Position numbers and translations under genes: made by a program
The notes under the pieces: generated by a model
The model's database searches: none
The model's input: only the letters and a program-made list of their open reading frames with translations
Told to the model about the DNA's origin: nothing
Shown here: positions 27,620 to 35,666 of the stretch, piece after piece
How positions within the stretch are numbered: position 1 is the stretch's first letter
How the letters are laid out: the number at the start of each line of letters is the position of its first letter
Assembly: GCA_002687495.1 (NCBI GenBank)
Contig: NZAJ01000066.1
Span: 1-64,000, forward strand
Length of the DNA stretch: 64,000 nt
Origin: Micavibrio sp.
Lineage (GTDB): Bacteria > Pseudomonadota > Alphaproteobacteria > Micavibrionales > Micavibrionaceae
Direction of reading: 5' to 3'

Positions 27620-28183
27620 TTACTTAGGCACTTCAATATCAAGCACAGAGAATTGGTAATAGCGACCAGTGGGATCACTAATGGAGGGTAATGACTTCAC
27701 AACCCCGCCAGCCTGCCTAAAGAAGCGCTTCATTTTATCGCTACTATGGCGATAATAACCGCCGGAGAATTGCGGATCATCAGCCCCTAATGATTTTGGT
27801 ACAAAAGCAGAATGCAAATGAACGATATGACCGCCCGGCTTTGTATTACCAAGCAAAGATTTTGTATAGTTTTTTAACTGATCAAAAGGAACAGACATCG
27901 CCACACCCATAGACAATGTCACATCAGCCTTTAGCTCTTCAGGCAGCTCTAAGCTCATAACATCATTTAAATCAAGAGCCATAAACCGCGCCCCGCTTTT
28001 TTGCGCATAACGCTCAAAGACTGGCGCGAGATTACCCCCGCCGCCACAGCCCACAGCAATTATCATCGGCTTATTAATTTTATCCGCATAATGATAGACA
28101 TGCGCCAAAACAGGATCGGCATTATCCTGCCCCTTAACACATCCATCATCCTGTAATCCTTGATGAACGCCAGCGTTTCTCAT
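27620..28183 (-). CDS. Putative SAM-dependent methyltransferase
   Basis: A protein of 187 residues. The segment [22 protein letters not shown] near residue 39 resembles motif I of Rossmann-type methyltransferases, with an acidic position following in FMALDLND, and [15 protein letters not shown] near residue 117 may be the motif IV/V region. The fit is partial, and the glycine-rich loop is unusual in its four glycines. The substrate cannot be inferred. It precedes lipB by 14 bases on the same strand. Confidence 0.55.
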   Translation of the reverse strand: MRNAGVHQGLQDDGCVKGQDNADPVLAHVYHYADKINKPMIIAVGCGGGGNLAPVFERYAQKSGARFMALDLNDVMSLELPEELKADVTLSMGVAMSVPFDQLKNYTKSLLGNTKPGGHIVHLHSAFVPKSLGADDPQFSGGYYRHSSDKMKRFFRQAGGVVKSLPSISDPTGRYYQFSVLDIEVPK

Positions 28184-28206
28184 AAAGATTTACTCATAGG
28201 AGATAT

Positions 28207-28542
28207 CTAGCCGACGTTATATTGGCCAATAATCTTATACGCAACAGCGCAAGCTGCATTAGTTTGAATAGCCTCACGCGTTGCCTCTACTTGCTCAGCA
28301 ACCTCTTCACTCAAAACATCATAAGCGGCATCGTCACTTAAATCACGCGCCCCAATAACCAGAGCTTTTTTGTCGCGCGCTTCTCTGGCTTCATCAAAGG
28401 CCTTAATATGCCCGCGCACTTGAGTTTCAAACTCTAATATCGGCAATTCAGTTCCAGGCTTATTACCCTGCTGAGCCTTGAGCTTTTCAACCTTACCTGT
28501 AAAGGCCGCACTATTAAGAAGATTTCTAAGCTTATAATCCAT
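28207..28542 (-). CDS. Hypothetical helical protein
   Basis: Not recognised. From ATG 28542, which has a strong AGGAG eight bases upstream, the protein has 111 residues. It is mostly helical and charged (FETQVRGHIKAFDEAREARDKK, with ALSEEVAEQVEATREAI-like helices) and lacks membrane segments. The last 20 residues read NAACAVAYKIIGQYNVG. It is 23 bases upstream of the methyltransferase-like gene on the same strand and probably begins the operon that ends with lipB. Confidence 0.65.
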   Translation of the reverse strand: MDYKLRNLLNSAAFTGKVEKLKAQQGNKPGTELPILEFETQVRGHIKAFDEAREARDKKALVIGARDLSDDAAYDVLSEEVAEQVEATREAIQTNAACAVAYKIIGQYNVG

Positions 28543-28701
28543 ATTTTTACTCCTACTCATTGAATAATAGCGTTGTAGCCCATAGAAAAAATTATGTCAA
28601 AATATAAACAGCTACATTTTTTAGCTTTTGCACAAAGGAATATACTTGCAAGCGCTCTGTCGATTTGATACATGAATGCTTCCTACCGATGACACAGTTT
28701 T

Positions 28702-28788
28702 GCGGCCGTGGCGGAATGGTAGACGCGCAGCGTTGAGGTCGCTGTGGGAGTAAATCCCGTGGAAGTTCGAGTCTTCTCGGCCGCACCA
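28702..28788 (+). tRNA. tRNA-Leu (anticodon GAG)
   Basis: An 87-base tRNA with encoded CCA. Acceptor arms are GCGGCCG and CGGCCGC; the anticodon stem CAGCG/CGCTG closes a loop reading TTGAGGT with anticodon GAG; a long variable arm TGGGAG...CTCCCA-like region (GTGGGAGTAAATCCCGT) marks the class II leucine type. The T-arm GGAAGTTCGAGTCTTC is intact. It is followed by a strong terminator and by a decayed copy of its 3' end. Confidence 0.97.
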
Positions 28789-28796
28789 TCTAAAAC

Positions 28797-28824
28797 AAGC
28801 CCGCCTTTTGGCGGGTTTTGTTTT
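28797..28824 (+). terminator. Intrinsic terminator after tRNA-Leu
   Basis: CCCGCC at 28800-28805 and GGCGGG at 28810-28815 enclose a TTTT loop, followed by TTTTGTTTT. Good Rho-independent terminator. Confidence 0.9.
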
Positions 28825-28840
28825 GGATATTGGACAAGAG

Positions 28841-28935
28841 CCTCGAACGATATGAAGTTCGACAATAAGCTTAGCGAACCTATGCGAGCTAAGCGTTTGC
28901 CACTTTGTCAGGGGCTAAACAGCCCCGCAACAAAG
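28841..28935 (+). ncRNA. Candidate structured RNA: three consecutive stem-loops
   Basis: Three hairpins occur in a row: TCGAAC/GTTCGA (28843-28862), GCTTAGC/GCTAAGC (28869-28894), and a nested stem CTTTGT/ACAAAG with GGGGCT/AGCCCC inside (28903-28935). A strong terminator lies 30 bases downstream. No promoter was identified, and the segment could equally be the worn remains of a tRNA duplication. Low confidence as an expressed RNA. Confidence 0.3.
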
Positions 28936-28962
28936 AAGTTTTCTCGGCCACACCATTTAAAA
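28936..28962 (+). pseudogene. Decayed copy of the tRNA-Leu 3' end
   Basis: GAAGTT followed by TTCTCGGCCACACCAT repeats the T-arm and acceptor end of tRNA-Leu (28761-28790) with six T-loop bases missing and a G-to-A change in the acceptor arm; the similarity continues a few bases past CCA. It cannot form a working tRNA. Confidence 0.7.
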
Positions 28963-28964
28963 TT

Positions 28965-28990
28965 AAAGCCCCATAAGGGGCTTTTTATAT
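28965..28990. terminator. Bidirectional terminator
   Basis: AAAGCCCC at 28965-28972 pairs with GGGGCTTT at 28977-28984, followed by TTTTTATAT on the plus strand and preceded by A-rich sequence serving the minus-strand gene that ends at 28998. Confidence 0.8.
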
Positions 28991-28997
28991 GCTCTAT

Positions 28998-30056
28998 TTA
29001 AAACTCGTAATTATATGCTTTTGCACATTTACTCTCATTCAACCATCTATGCTGCCTACTATTCAAACCTGAACGCGGAACAAGTCTTTTGAACAAATCC
29101 TTATCCATACAACGTGCGTTTTGCTTATATGAAGGTGCACTAATAAGCGCTAAATATAAATCTAGCGCATTATTGCTGTCCTTATCGTAAGATCGACTAT
29201 CAATCCCCCTATCAAGAAGATATTTAATAGCCTTCTCAGAATCAGCTTGTGATGCCCCATCACTTATAGATATTGGGTTAAAACCAACGGCAATAGCAAA
29301 GTGCAAAAGAGAAGCATTCAGCTCAGCATCTTTTAAATCAATATCAAGGTTCGCCACAGCCGCTTTATAATCGTTTATGCTTCTGCCACCTCTGATAATC
29401 ATACGATTAAGAACATTTATATCATTGCTATGCATATAGTGTAGCTGAGTTAAATCCCCCTTCTTAAAACCATCCGTTTCTTGATAGATAGGGTAAGCTT
29501 CATGTGGGTAATCAAAGCTGTATATTTTTTCACCAGATCTTTTGGGTGTATCCGCCTGTTTATTTGTTTTATAGGGATTAACCAACTCAGTAGGCTGCGC
29601 ATGTTTAACGGGCTGCTCTTTTTGCTCCCCGCTACTCTTATACGGGTTAACTAACGCTGTAGGTTGTTCACGTTCTAATGACTGCTGCTGTGGCTTTTCC
29701 GCTTCTTGATTAGATTTATATGGGTTAACCATTGAAGTAGGAGCAGTATATGTTGATGGCTCTTGCGCTTTAGGTCGATATTGCGGCTTGTCATCACAGC
29801 TATTTATCACGCCAATAACAACAGCTGCAAAACAAAATGCACCAATTAAGCCACCACCTTTACCCGAACTAGCTTTTCGCACTGATTTAACCTTAGGATT
29901 TTGAACAGGCTGTTGCTTTGGCGTGTTCCCACCATTACCCCGCATATTCTCATACATCTTAGACATCTCATCGCGGTAAAGCTGCTCTTCGCCGCCAGGC
30001 GTTCCAGGAGTACGATCCTGCGCATTCCTAAACCATTTATCAGTCTCATTAGACAT
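28998..30056 (-). CDS. Membrane-anchored protein with three VNPYK repeats and an ankyrin-like domain
   Basis: Not a recognised family. The protein has 352 residues. Residues 1-65 are polar and cytoplasmic in character; one membrane helix (GGLIGAFCFAAVVIGVI) lies near residues 68-84. Then come three copies of a motif built around VNPYKS (MVNPYKSN, LVNPYKSS, LVNPYKTN), 28-30 residues apart in a Gln/Glu/Lys/Pro-rich stalk. The C-terminal half contains ankyrin-like helices (LHFAIAVGFNPIS, KYLLDRGIDSRSYDKDSNNALDLYLAL). ATG 30056 is chosen with AGGGAAGG upstream; GTG 30065 is possible. The stalk is probably periplasmic and the repeats may bind a partner. Confidence 0.7.
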   Translation of the reverse strand: MSNETDKWFRNAQDRTPGTPGGEEQLYRDEMSKMYENMRGNGGNTPKQQPVQNPKVKSVRKASSGKGGGLIGAFCFAAVVIGVINSCDDKPQYRPKAQEPSTYTAPTSMVNPYKSNQEAEKPQQQSLEREQPTALVNPYKSSGEQKEQPVKHAQPTELVNPYKTNKQADTPKRSGEKIYSFDYPHEAYPIYQETDGFKKGDLTQLHYMHSNDINVLNRMIIRGGRSINDYKAAVANLDIDLKDAELNASLLHFAIAVGFNPISISDGASQADSEKAIKYLLDRGIDSRSYDKDSNNALDLYLALISAPSYKQNARCMDKDLFKRLVPRSGLNSRQHRWLNESKCAKAYNYEF

Positions 30057-30225
30057 AGCCTTCACCCTTCCCTAAGCTAATCAATCAACAAAGAGCATTT
30101 AAACACCTATTACGTCTTGCCGATCTACATACTTTGACTAAATTTAATTATAGAAAACAAATACTGAGTTTTAAAATGACTGTCAACTTAAAGCTGAATC
30201 AACAACAACTAAGCACCATATAAAG

Positions 30226-30250
30226 CTAAAGCCCCGTGAGGGGCTTTAAT
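30226..30250. terminator. Hairpin terminator
   Basis: TAAAGCCCC at 30227-30235 and GGGGCTTTA at 30240-30248 form a nine-base stem with a four-base loop. It follows the minus-strand gene ending at 30287. Confidence 0.7.
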
Positions 30251-30286
30251 ATCTACACCAAGAGCACCAGAACGCTAAGCCCTTCT

Positions 30287-30874
30287 CTAATGCCTTAGCA
30301 TCTCTAGCACTTCAGTAAATTTTTGAGCCGCCACATCGAAATCAGCATCCGTTGCATATGGTGCAGTTTCCATTATTTGGAAAGCATTGTCCGTATCCAC
30401 CTTTATAGGCTGGCCTGGGTCTGCTTCTTTCATAAAGCTTGTCCTAATCTCCTTTTGGATCTCACGCACTGCTGACGATTTCATAATAGCAATAGCATCA
30501 AGCAAAGCTAGATAGCCAATGTCAGAAGGCATATTTGCATCATGCGCTATGCCCTCCATTTTAAGGAACTTAACAACATGCTTACCTGATGCATTAAACA
30601 ATTCTTGAAGCTTAGCGCTAGAATATAATAGTGGCTCGTCCTTCCCCGCATCAAGCTGCTTCATTCTGGCTTCAACCAAAACATTATCCAAGGCAAAGAG
30701 TATTGGCCGAACTTGCGATGCAGACACAGCAAAATTCGCCCCCAACATAAGGCTTCCATCATTTTCAATATTCTCCAGCCTCATCTCTAAAAAATTATTA
30801 TTTGTAATCAATCTAAAGGGATTAAAAATACGGCTTTGCAATTCTTTTAATGTGAATTCTTTATTGCTCTTCAT
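30287..30874 (-). CDS. Hypothetical protein
   Basis: Not recognised. A soluble, mostly helical protein of 195 residues. GAGGGGAG lies six bases before the ATG, a strong ribosome binding site. The middle contains FNASGKHVVKFLKMEGIAHD and LLDAIAIMKSSAVREIQKEI; the end reads AAQKFTEVLEMLRH. No signal peptide, membrane segment or known motif is seen. It has its own terminator, and the next gene on this strand (the VNPYK-repeat protein) begins about 230 bases further on, so the two are probably separate units. Confidence 0.7.
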   Translation of the reverse strand: MKSNKEFTLKELQSRIFNPFRLITNNNFLEMRLENIENDGSLMLGANFAVSASQVRPILFALDNVLVEARMKQLDAGKDEPLLYSSAKLQELFNASGKHVVKFLKMEGIAHDANMPSDIGYLALLDAIAIMKSSAVREIQKEIRTSFMKEADPGQPIKVDTDNAFQIMETAPYATDADFDVAAQKFTEVLEMLRH

Positions 30875-31128
30875 AGACAGCTCCCCTCATAAAAAATAGA
30901 TATGCCAGCAACCAATACACAAAGATTATGAAAACATCAAGTCTTTATATCCATAACAAAACCCCACTTGCCCCAAACATTTACGTGTATAACCCCACCC
31001 CCTGCTGCGCTGCAAAACAAAAGAAGCCTTGCATAGTATTGCGCAATTATGTATCGAAGGGCATCCGTTATTTTAATAGATTATAACGCATTCATTACAA
31101 CCTTTTTGAAGAGTAAGTTACTTTAACC

Positions 31129-33498
31129 ATGAGCAACGAGAACAAAGACACTTTCCGCCAAGACGCCCTTAACTATCACAAATACCCAGAGCCAGGTAAA
31201 GTCGCCATCGTCCCGACAACATCCATGGCAACACAGCGCGACCTCGCGCTCGCTTACTCACCTGGCGTTGCAGCGCCTTGTGAAGAGATCGAGAAAGACC
31301 CTCTAACAGCATATGACTATACTTCAAAAGGTAACCTCGTTGCTGTAATCACAGAAGGAACTGCGGTTCTTGGTCTTGGCGATATTGGCGCTCTCGCAGC
31401 TAAGCCAGTGATGGAAGGTAAATCTGTTCTCTTTAAGAAATTCGCAAATATCGACTCTGTTGATGTTGAAGTCGATATGAACACACAGCTTGATCGCGAG
31501 AGCTGCACCCGTGAAGAATATATCGAAAAATTCTGTGATATTGTGGCCTCTCTTGAGCCAACATATGGCGGTATCAACCTCGAAGATATCAAAGCGCCAG
31601 AATGTTTTGAAATTGAGCGCCGCTTAAAAGAGCGCATGAATATCCCTGTTTTCCACGATGACCAACATGGTACAGCCATCATCGTGACAGCCGCTTTCAA
31701 AAACTGGATTGATTATTCAGGCCGTGATGTTTCTAAGATCAAGCTTGTCGCCTCTGGCGCTGGCGCGTCTGCACTCTCATGCCTACGCCTTTTGAAAAAA
31801 GCAGGCCTTAAAGCAGAAAACATCATCGTTTGTGACCGTAATGGCGTTGTTTATAAAGGCCGTAACGAGGGCATGGATCCACAAAAAGAAGAATTCGCGA
31901 TTGAGACTGATCACCGCACGATCGCAGAAGCCATGCAAGGGGCTGATGTGTTCTTAGGTCTTTCTGGTCCACGTGCAGTCAATAAAGAGATGATTGCCTC
32001 TATGGGTAAAAAGCCTCTCATCATGACATTGGCAAACCCAACACCAGAAATCATGCCTGAAGAAGTCATGGAAGTCCGTAATGATGCTGTTATCTGTACT
32101 GGCCGCTCTGACTATCCAAACCAGGTAAACAATGTTCTCTGTTTCCCATTCTTGTTCCGCGGCGCTCTTGATGTTGGCGCGACAGCAATCAATGAAGAAA
32201 TGAAAATGGCATGTGTGGATGCAATCGCGTCCCTCGCCCGCAAGCAAGTCTTGGCAGAAGTGGCAAACGTCTATTCAGGCGAGAATTTAGAGTTCGGCCC
32301 TGAATATCTGATCCCTAAACCATTTGATCCACGCCTGATCGTAGATCTTCCATTGGCTGTGGCAAAAGCTGCTATGGATAGCGGTGTAGCAACACGCCCA
32401 ATCACAGACTTTGAAGGCTATGAGCACAAGCTTCAGCAATTCTTCATTCGCTCACAACTTGTTATGCGCCCGATCTATCAACGTGCAAAAACAGCACCTA
32501 AGCGCGTCGTTTACTGTGAGGCTGAAGAAGAGCATGTACTCTCTGCCATCCAAACAGTTATTGATGAAGGCATCGCGCACCCAATCCTAATTGGCCGTGA
32601 AAAAGTTGTGACATCACGTATCAAGCGCATGGGCCTTCCTATGGAGCTTGGTAAAGACTTCGAACTCGTCGATCCAGAGAGTGACCCACGCTACCGTGAA
32701 TATTGGGAAGAATATCACGCAATCATGCAGCGCCAAGGCATTACCCCTGCTGTTGCACGTATGAAAGTGCGTACAAACACAACCATTATCGGCGCACTTA
32801 TGGTTCGCCGCGGTGATGCAGACACAATGATCTGCGGTGCTGTTGGTCGTTACCAAAAACACACAAAGAACGTGATCGACATCATCGGCCTTAAGCCAGG
32901 TGTAGAGACACCAGCCGCTATGAATGGTCTACTTGTCTCTTCCGGTACATATTTCTTCTGTGACACACAGATCAATCCAAACCCATCTGTCTCTCAGTTA
33001 ACTGAAATGACAATGCTTGCAGTTGAAGAAGTAAAACGCTTTGGCATTAAGCCTAAAGTGGCTCTTCTTTCTCACTCAAACTTTGGCTCTATGGACTGTG
33101 AAAGCGCAAACAAAATGCGTGCAGCTTACCAAGACATCCGCCTACGCGATCCATCTTTAGAGATCGATGGTGAGATGAGTGCAGATGCAGCCCTCTTTGA
33201 AAAGACACGTGCCCTTCTTTGTCCAAACTCGACATTAGAAGGTGCTGCTAACCTCTTCATCATGCCAAATATTGAAGCTGCGAATATCAGCTACCACATG
33301 GTACGCGGTTTCACAGACAGCGTCTCAATCGGCCCACTTCTTTTAGGAACGGCTCGTCCGGTACATGTTGTCACACCATCTGTTTCAACACGTGGCTTGA
33401 TTAACATCACAGCCGTGGCAACAGTCGGCGCGCAAGTTCATGCTGAAGAAGCCGAGCAGATCAAAAAAGTAAGCGATAAAAAAATAAACGCTAAATAA
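31129..33498 (+). CDS. maeB: NADP-dependent malic enzyme with phosphotransacetylase-like domain
   Basis: Converts malate to pyruvate and CO2 with NADP reduction. The protein has 789 residues. The malic N-terminal domain has [12 protein letters not shown] near residue 44 and [11 protein letters not shown] near residue 178; the nucleotide-binding domain has [12 protein letters not shown]; the catalytic-end motif is SRGPRAVN-like [11 protein letters not shown]. The C-terminal 330 residues form the PTA-like domain ([34 protein letters not shown]) that in MaeB proteins serves regulation by acetyl-CoA and not catalysis. Strong terminator follows; monocistronic. Confidence 0.97.
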   Translation: MSNENKDTFRQDALNYHKYPEPGKVAIVPTTSMATQRDLALAYSPGVAAPCEEIEKDPLTAYDYTSKGNLVAVITEGTAVLGLGDIGALAAKPVMEGKSVLFKKFANIDSVDVEVDMNTQLDRESCTREEYIEKFCDIVASLEPTYGGINLEDIKAPECFEIERRLKERMNIPVFHDDQHGTAIIVTAAFKNWIDYSGRDVSKIKLVASGAGASALSCLRLLKKAGLKAENIIVCDRNGVVYKGRNEGMDPQKEEFAIETDHRTIAEAMQGADVFLGLSGPRAVNKEMIASMGKKPLIMTLANPTPEIMPEEVMEVRNDAVICTGRSDYPNQVNNVLCFPFLFRGALDVGATAINEEMKMACVDAIASLARKQVLAEVANVYSGENLEFGPEYLIPKPFDPRLIVDLPLAVAKAAMDSGVATRPITDFEGYEHKLQQFFIRSQLVMRPIYQRAKTAPKRVVYCEAEEEHVLSAIQTVIDEGIAHPILIGREKVVTSRIKRMGLPMELGKDFELVDPESDPRYREYWEEYHAIMQRQGITPAVARMKVRTNTTIIGALMVRRGDADTMICGAVGRYQKHTKNVIDIIGLKPGVETPAAMNGLLVSSGTYFFCDTQINPNPSVSQLTEMTMLAVEEVKRFGIKPKVALLSHSNFGSMDCESANKMRAAYQDIRLRDPSLEIDGEMSADAALFEKTRALLCPNSTLEGAANLFIMPNIEAANISYHMVRGFTDSVSIGPLLLGTARPVHVVTPSVSTRGLINITAVATVGAQVHAEEAEQIKKVSDKKINAK

Positions 33499-33522
33499 GC
33501 GCTTCATTTTCTAAAGTTTTTC

Positions 33523-33560
33523 AAAATGGCTCGAAGGCTTCCCTCCTTTGAGCCATTTTA
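33523..33560 (+). terminator. Intrinsic terminator of maeB
   Basis: AAAATGGCTC at 33523-33532 and GAGCCATTTT at 33550-33559 form a long stem, with an inner AAGG/CCTT extension. Good terminator shape. Confidence 0.85.
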
Positions 33561-33610
33561 TTATTCCTGCCTACCCAATTCACATACAAGCTCTGCATAA
33601 GCATTTAATT

Positions 33611-33641
33611 TTGTTTTAAAAACCGCATAAAAACATATAAT
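33611..33641 (+). promoter_or_regulatory. Candidate mgtE promoter implying a leaderless mRNA
   Basis: A perfect TATAAT lies at 33636-33641 and the ATG begins at 33650, only eight bases later, so transcription should start at or next to the A of the ATG. A weak TTGTTT lies upstream with 19-base spacing. No Shine-Dalgarno precedes the ATG. Confidence 0.5.
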
Positions 33642-33649
33642 GTATCGCA

Positions 33650-35041
33650 ATGCGCAATGAACAAGACCTACATCACGAAGACGAAATTGAAGAAGTAAGC
33701 TTTACACTGACCGATGACGAAATCCGCAGTGTAACCGAGGCTGTGCGTGCGCAAGACCCTGACACCGTCAACTCTGTGCTGGATGAGCTAAGCGCCGCCG
33801 ATACCGCTGAACTGATCGCTAAAGTCAGCGATGAAGAGCGTAACGAGCTTGTAACCATGTATGGCGACGCCCTCGATCCGGTTACATTTACTGAATTAAA
33901 TCCAGAGCTTAGCCGCGCATGTTTAACAAATATGCCAGCCAAACAAGTGGCTGAAATCATCACGGCTCTAGACAGTGATGACGCACTCGACCTCATTATC
34001 AATCTGGATGATGATCAACAAAAAGACATTATCCGCAACCTCTCCGCCAAAACCAGAATGGCCGTTGAAGAAGGTCTATCCTTCCCCGAAGACTCCGCTG
34101 GTCGTCTTATGCAGCGTGAAGTCGTCGCGGTTCCTGAATTTTGGAATGTCGGTAAAACCATCGATTATTTACGCGCAGCAGGCGCTGACCTTCCCGAAGA
34201 TTTCTTTGATGTCTTTATCATCGATCCAGCCTATCACATAAAAGGCCAAATCCCGCTCAACACGCTCGTGCGTACCCCGCGCTCAGAAAAGCTGGAAAAT
34301 ATGGTGCTGAATGATATCGAGACTATTCCCGCCACCATGGACCAAGAAGAAGTCGCGCACCTCTTTAGGCGAGACAATATTATCTCCGCGCCTGTGGTTG
34401 ATGAAAATCGCCGCCTGATCGGTGTGATTACAATTGACGATATCGTTGACGTTATTGATGAAGAAGCACAAGAAGACATTTTGAAAATGGCTGGTGTAGA
34501 TCAAGACGACCTTTATCGCGCCATCCTGTCCACCACAGGCACACGCTTTCGTTGGCTGTTTGTCAATTTGCTAACAGCGATACTGGCCTCATATGTCATC
34601 TCGGTATTTGACACAACAATCGAGCAACTTGTCGCGCTTGCCGTGCTGATGCCGATCGTCGCCTCCATGGGCGGCAACGCAGGAACACAGGCGCTAACCG
34701 TTGCCGTGCGCGCGATTGCCACCAAAGAACTTTCCGCTACTAACACGTGGCGTATCATTTGGAAAGAAACACTCGTCGGCACATTGAATGGCGCAGCCTT
34801 CGCCCTTATCACAGGCATTATTGCCGGCCTTTGGTTTACCAATCCGCTTCTTGGCGGCGTAATCGCAGTCGCTATGATCGTTAATCTTATCATAGCAGGC
34901 TTCTTCGGCGCCTCAATTCCGATCCTTCTCAATCGTTTCGGCTCAGACCCAGCTGTCGCCTCGACTGTTTTCTTAACAACCATAACAGATGTCGTTGGTT
35001 TCTTTGTCTTTTTAGGGCTAGCCGCCATCATGCTCTTATAA
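33650..35041 (+). CDS. mgtE: Magnesium transporter MgtE
   Basis: Homodimeric Mg2+ channel of the inner membrane, 463 residues. An acidic N-domain (residues 20-140, ending FPEDSAGRLMQREVVAVPEFW) senses Mg2+ together with two CBS domains (residues 145-275, PVVDENRRLIGVITIDDIVDV). Five membrane helices fill residues 300-463, with the family motifs PIVASMGGNAGTQALTV and FGASIPILLNRFGSDPAVAS lining the pore. No magnesium riboswitch (ykoK type) is visible upstream; instead a promoter abuts the start codon. The gene after it is a GNAT acetyltransferase 66 bases downstream. Confidence 0.97.
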   Translation: MRNEQDLHHEDEIEEVSFTLTDDEIRSVTEAVRAQDPDTVNSVLDELSAADTAELIAKVSDEERNELVTMYGDALDPVTFTELNPELSRACLTNMPAKQVAEIITALDSDDALDLIINLDDDQQKDIIRNLSAKTRMAVEEGLSFPEDSAGRLMQREVVAVPEFWNVGKTIDYLRAAGADLPEDFFDVFIIDPAYHIKGQIPLNTLVRTPRSEKLENMVLNDIETIPATMDQEEVAHLFRRDNIISAPVVDENRRLIGVITIDDIVDVIDEEAQEDILKMAGVDQDDLYRAILSTTGTRFRWLFVNLLTAILASYVISVFDTTIEQLVALAVLMPIVASMGGNAGTQALTVAVRAIATKELSATNTWRIIWKETLVGTLNGAAFALITGIIAGLWFTNPLLGGVIAVAMIVNLIIAGFFGASIPILLNRFGSDPAVASTVFLTTITDVVGFFVFLGLAAIMLL

Positions 35042-35107
35042 GAGTGCTTTTCATCAACCCTCAGATATGCTACCCAAAGCTAATCGTAACAAAATGGAAT
35101 AGATCAC

Positions 35108-35641
35108 ATGTCAGCCTCAAAACTTGTAAAACCAAGTATTGAATATATGGACAGCTATTTAGATGCGCTTGATGAATATCACGCAGAAGGCCGCTATCAA
35201 TTCCTGCATAGAGAAGATCTAAAAAACAACTTCCAACTCTATGTCGACATCTTGAATGAAGGTAAACAATATATCCATAAACCCTTTGCCGACTGGGTCG
35301 AGCCAGTGCCGGAAACCCCGCTTTGGTTTGTAAAAGGCAATGAGTATATCGGCACACTCAACATCCGACACCGCTTAAACTGGCACCTAGAAAAATGGGG
35401 CGGTCACGTAAACTTCATCATTCGCCCCACTATGCGCGGCAAAGGTTTTGGGAAGAAAATCTTGCAAAAAGGCATGCCCTATATCTGCTATTTCGGCATT
35501 GAAAGAGCCCTTTTCACCATCGACCCTAAAGCCAAAGGCGCACAGCGCATACTCGAATTCTGTGGTGCAGACTATGAAGACACAACCCCAGAAACTGACA
35601 AATTCCCAGCACGCAAACGCTTCTGGCTAGATTGCTCATAA
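35108..35641 (+). CDS. GNAT-family acetyltransferase
   Basis: Protein of 177 residues with an intact acetyl-CoA binding motif RPTMRGKGFGKKILQKG near residue 103. The pattern PLWFVKGNEYIGTLNIRHRLN followed by HVNFIIRPTMRGKG resembles the COG3981 group of predicted acetyltransferases. The substrate is unknown. The start ATG at 35108 has a moderate Shine-Dalgarno (TGGA). It sits between mgtE and a penicillin-binding protein gene, 25 bases upstream of the latter, so the two may be cotranscribed. Confidence 0.88.
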   Translation: MSASKLVKPSIEYMDSYLDALDEYHAEGRYQFLHREDLKNNFQLYVDILNEGKQYIHKPFADWVEPVPETPLWFVKGNEYIGTLNIRHRLNWHLEKWGGHVNFIIRPTMRGKGFGKKILQKGMPYICYFGIERALFTIDPKAKGAQRILEFCGADYEDTTPETDKFPARKRFWLDCS

Positions 35642-35666
35642 TAAAAATTAAGGCTAAAACACGCCC

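Noticed and set aside
28702-30874. Integrative island at tRNA-Leu
   Set aside because: The repeated tRNA end is only about 170 bases away and there is no integrase or other mobility gene.
33560-33649. Mg2+ riboswitch upstream of mgtE
   Set aside because: Only about 90 bases lie between the maeB terminator and mgtE, and the promoter abuts the start codon.
34513-35031. Open frame antisense to the mgtE membrane domain
   Set aside because: It mirrors the hydrophobic codons of mgtE and has no ribosome binding site.
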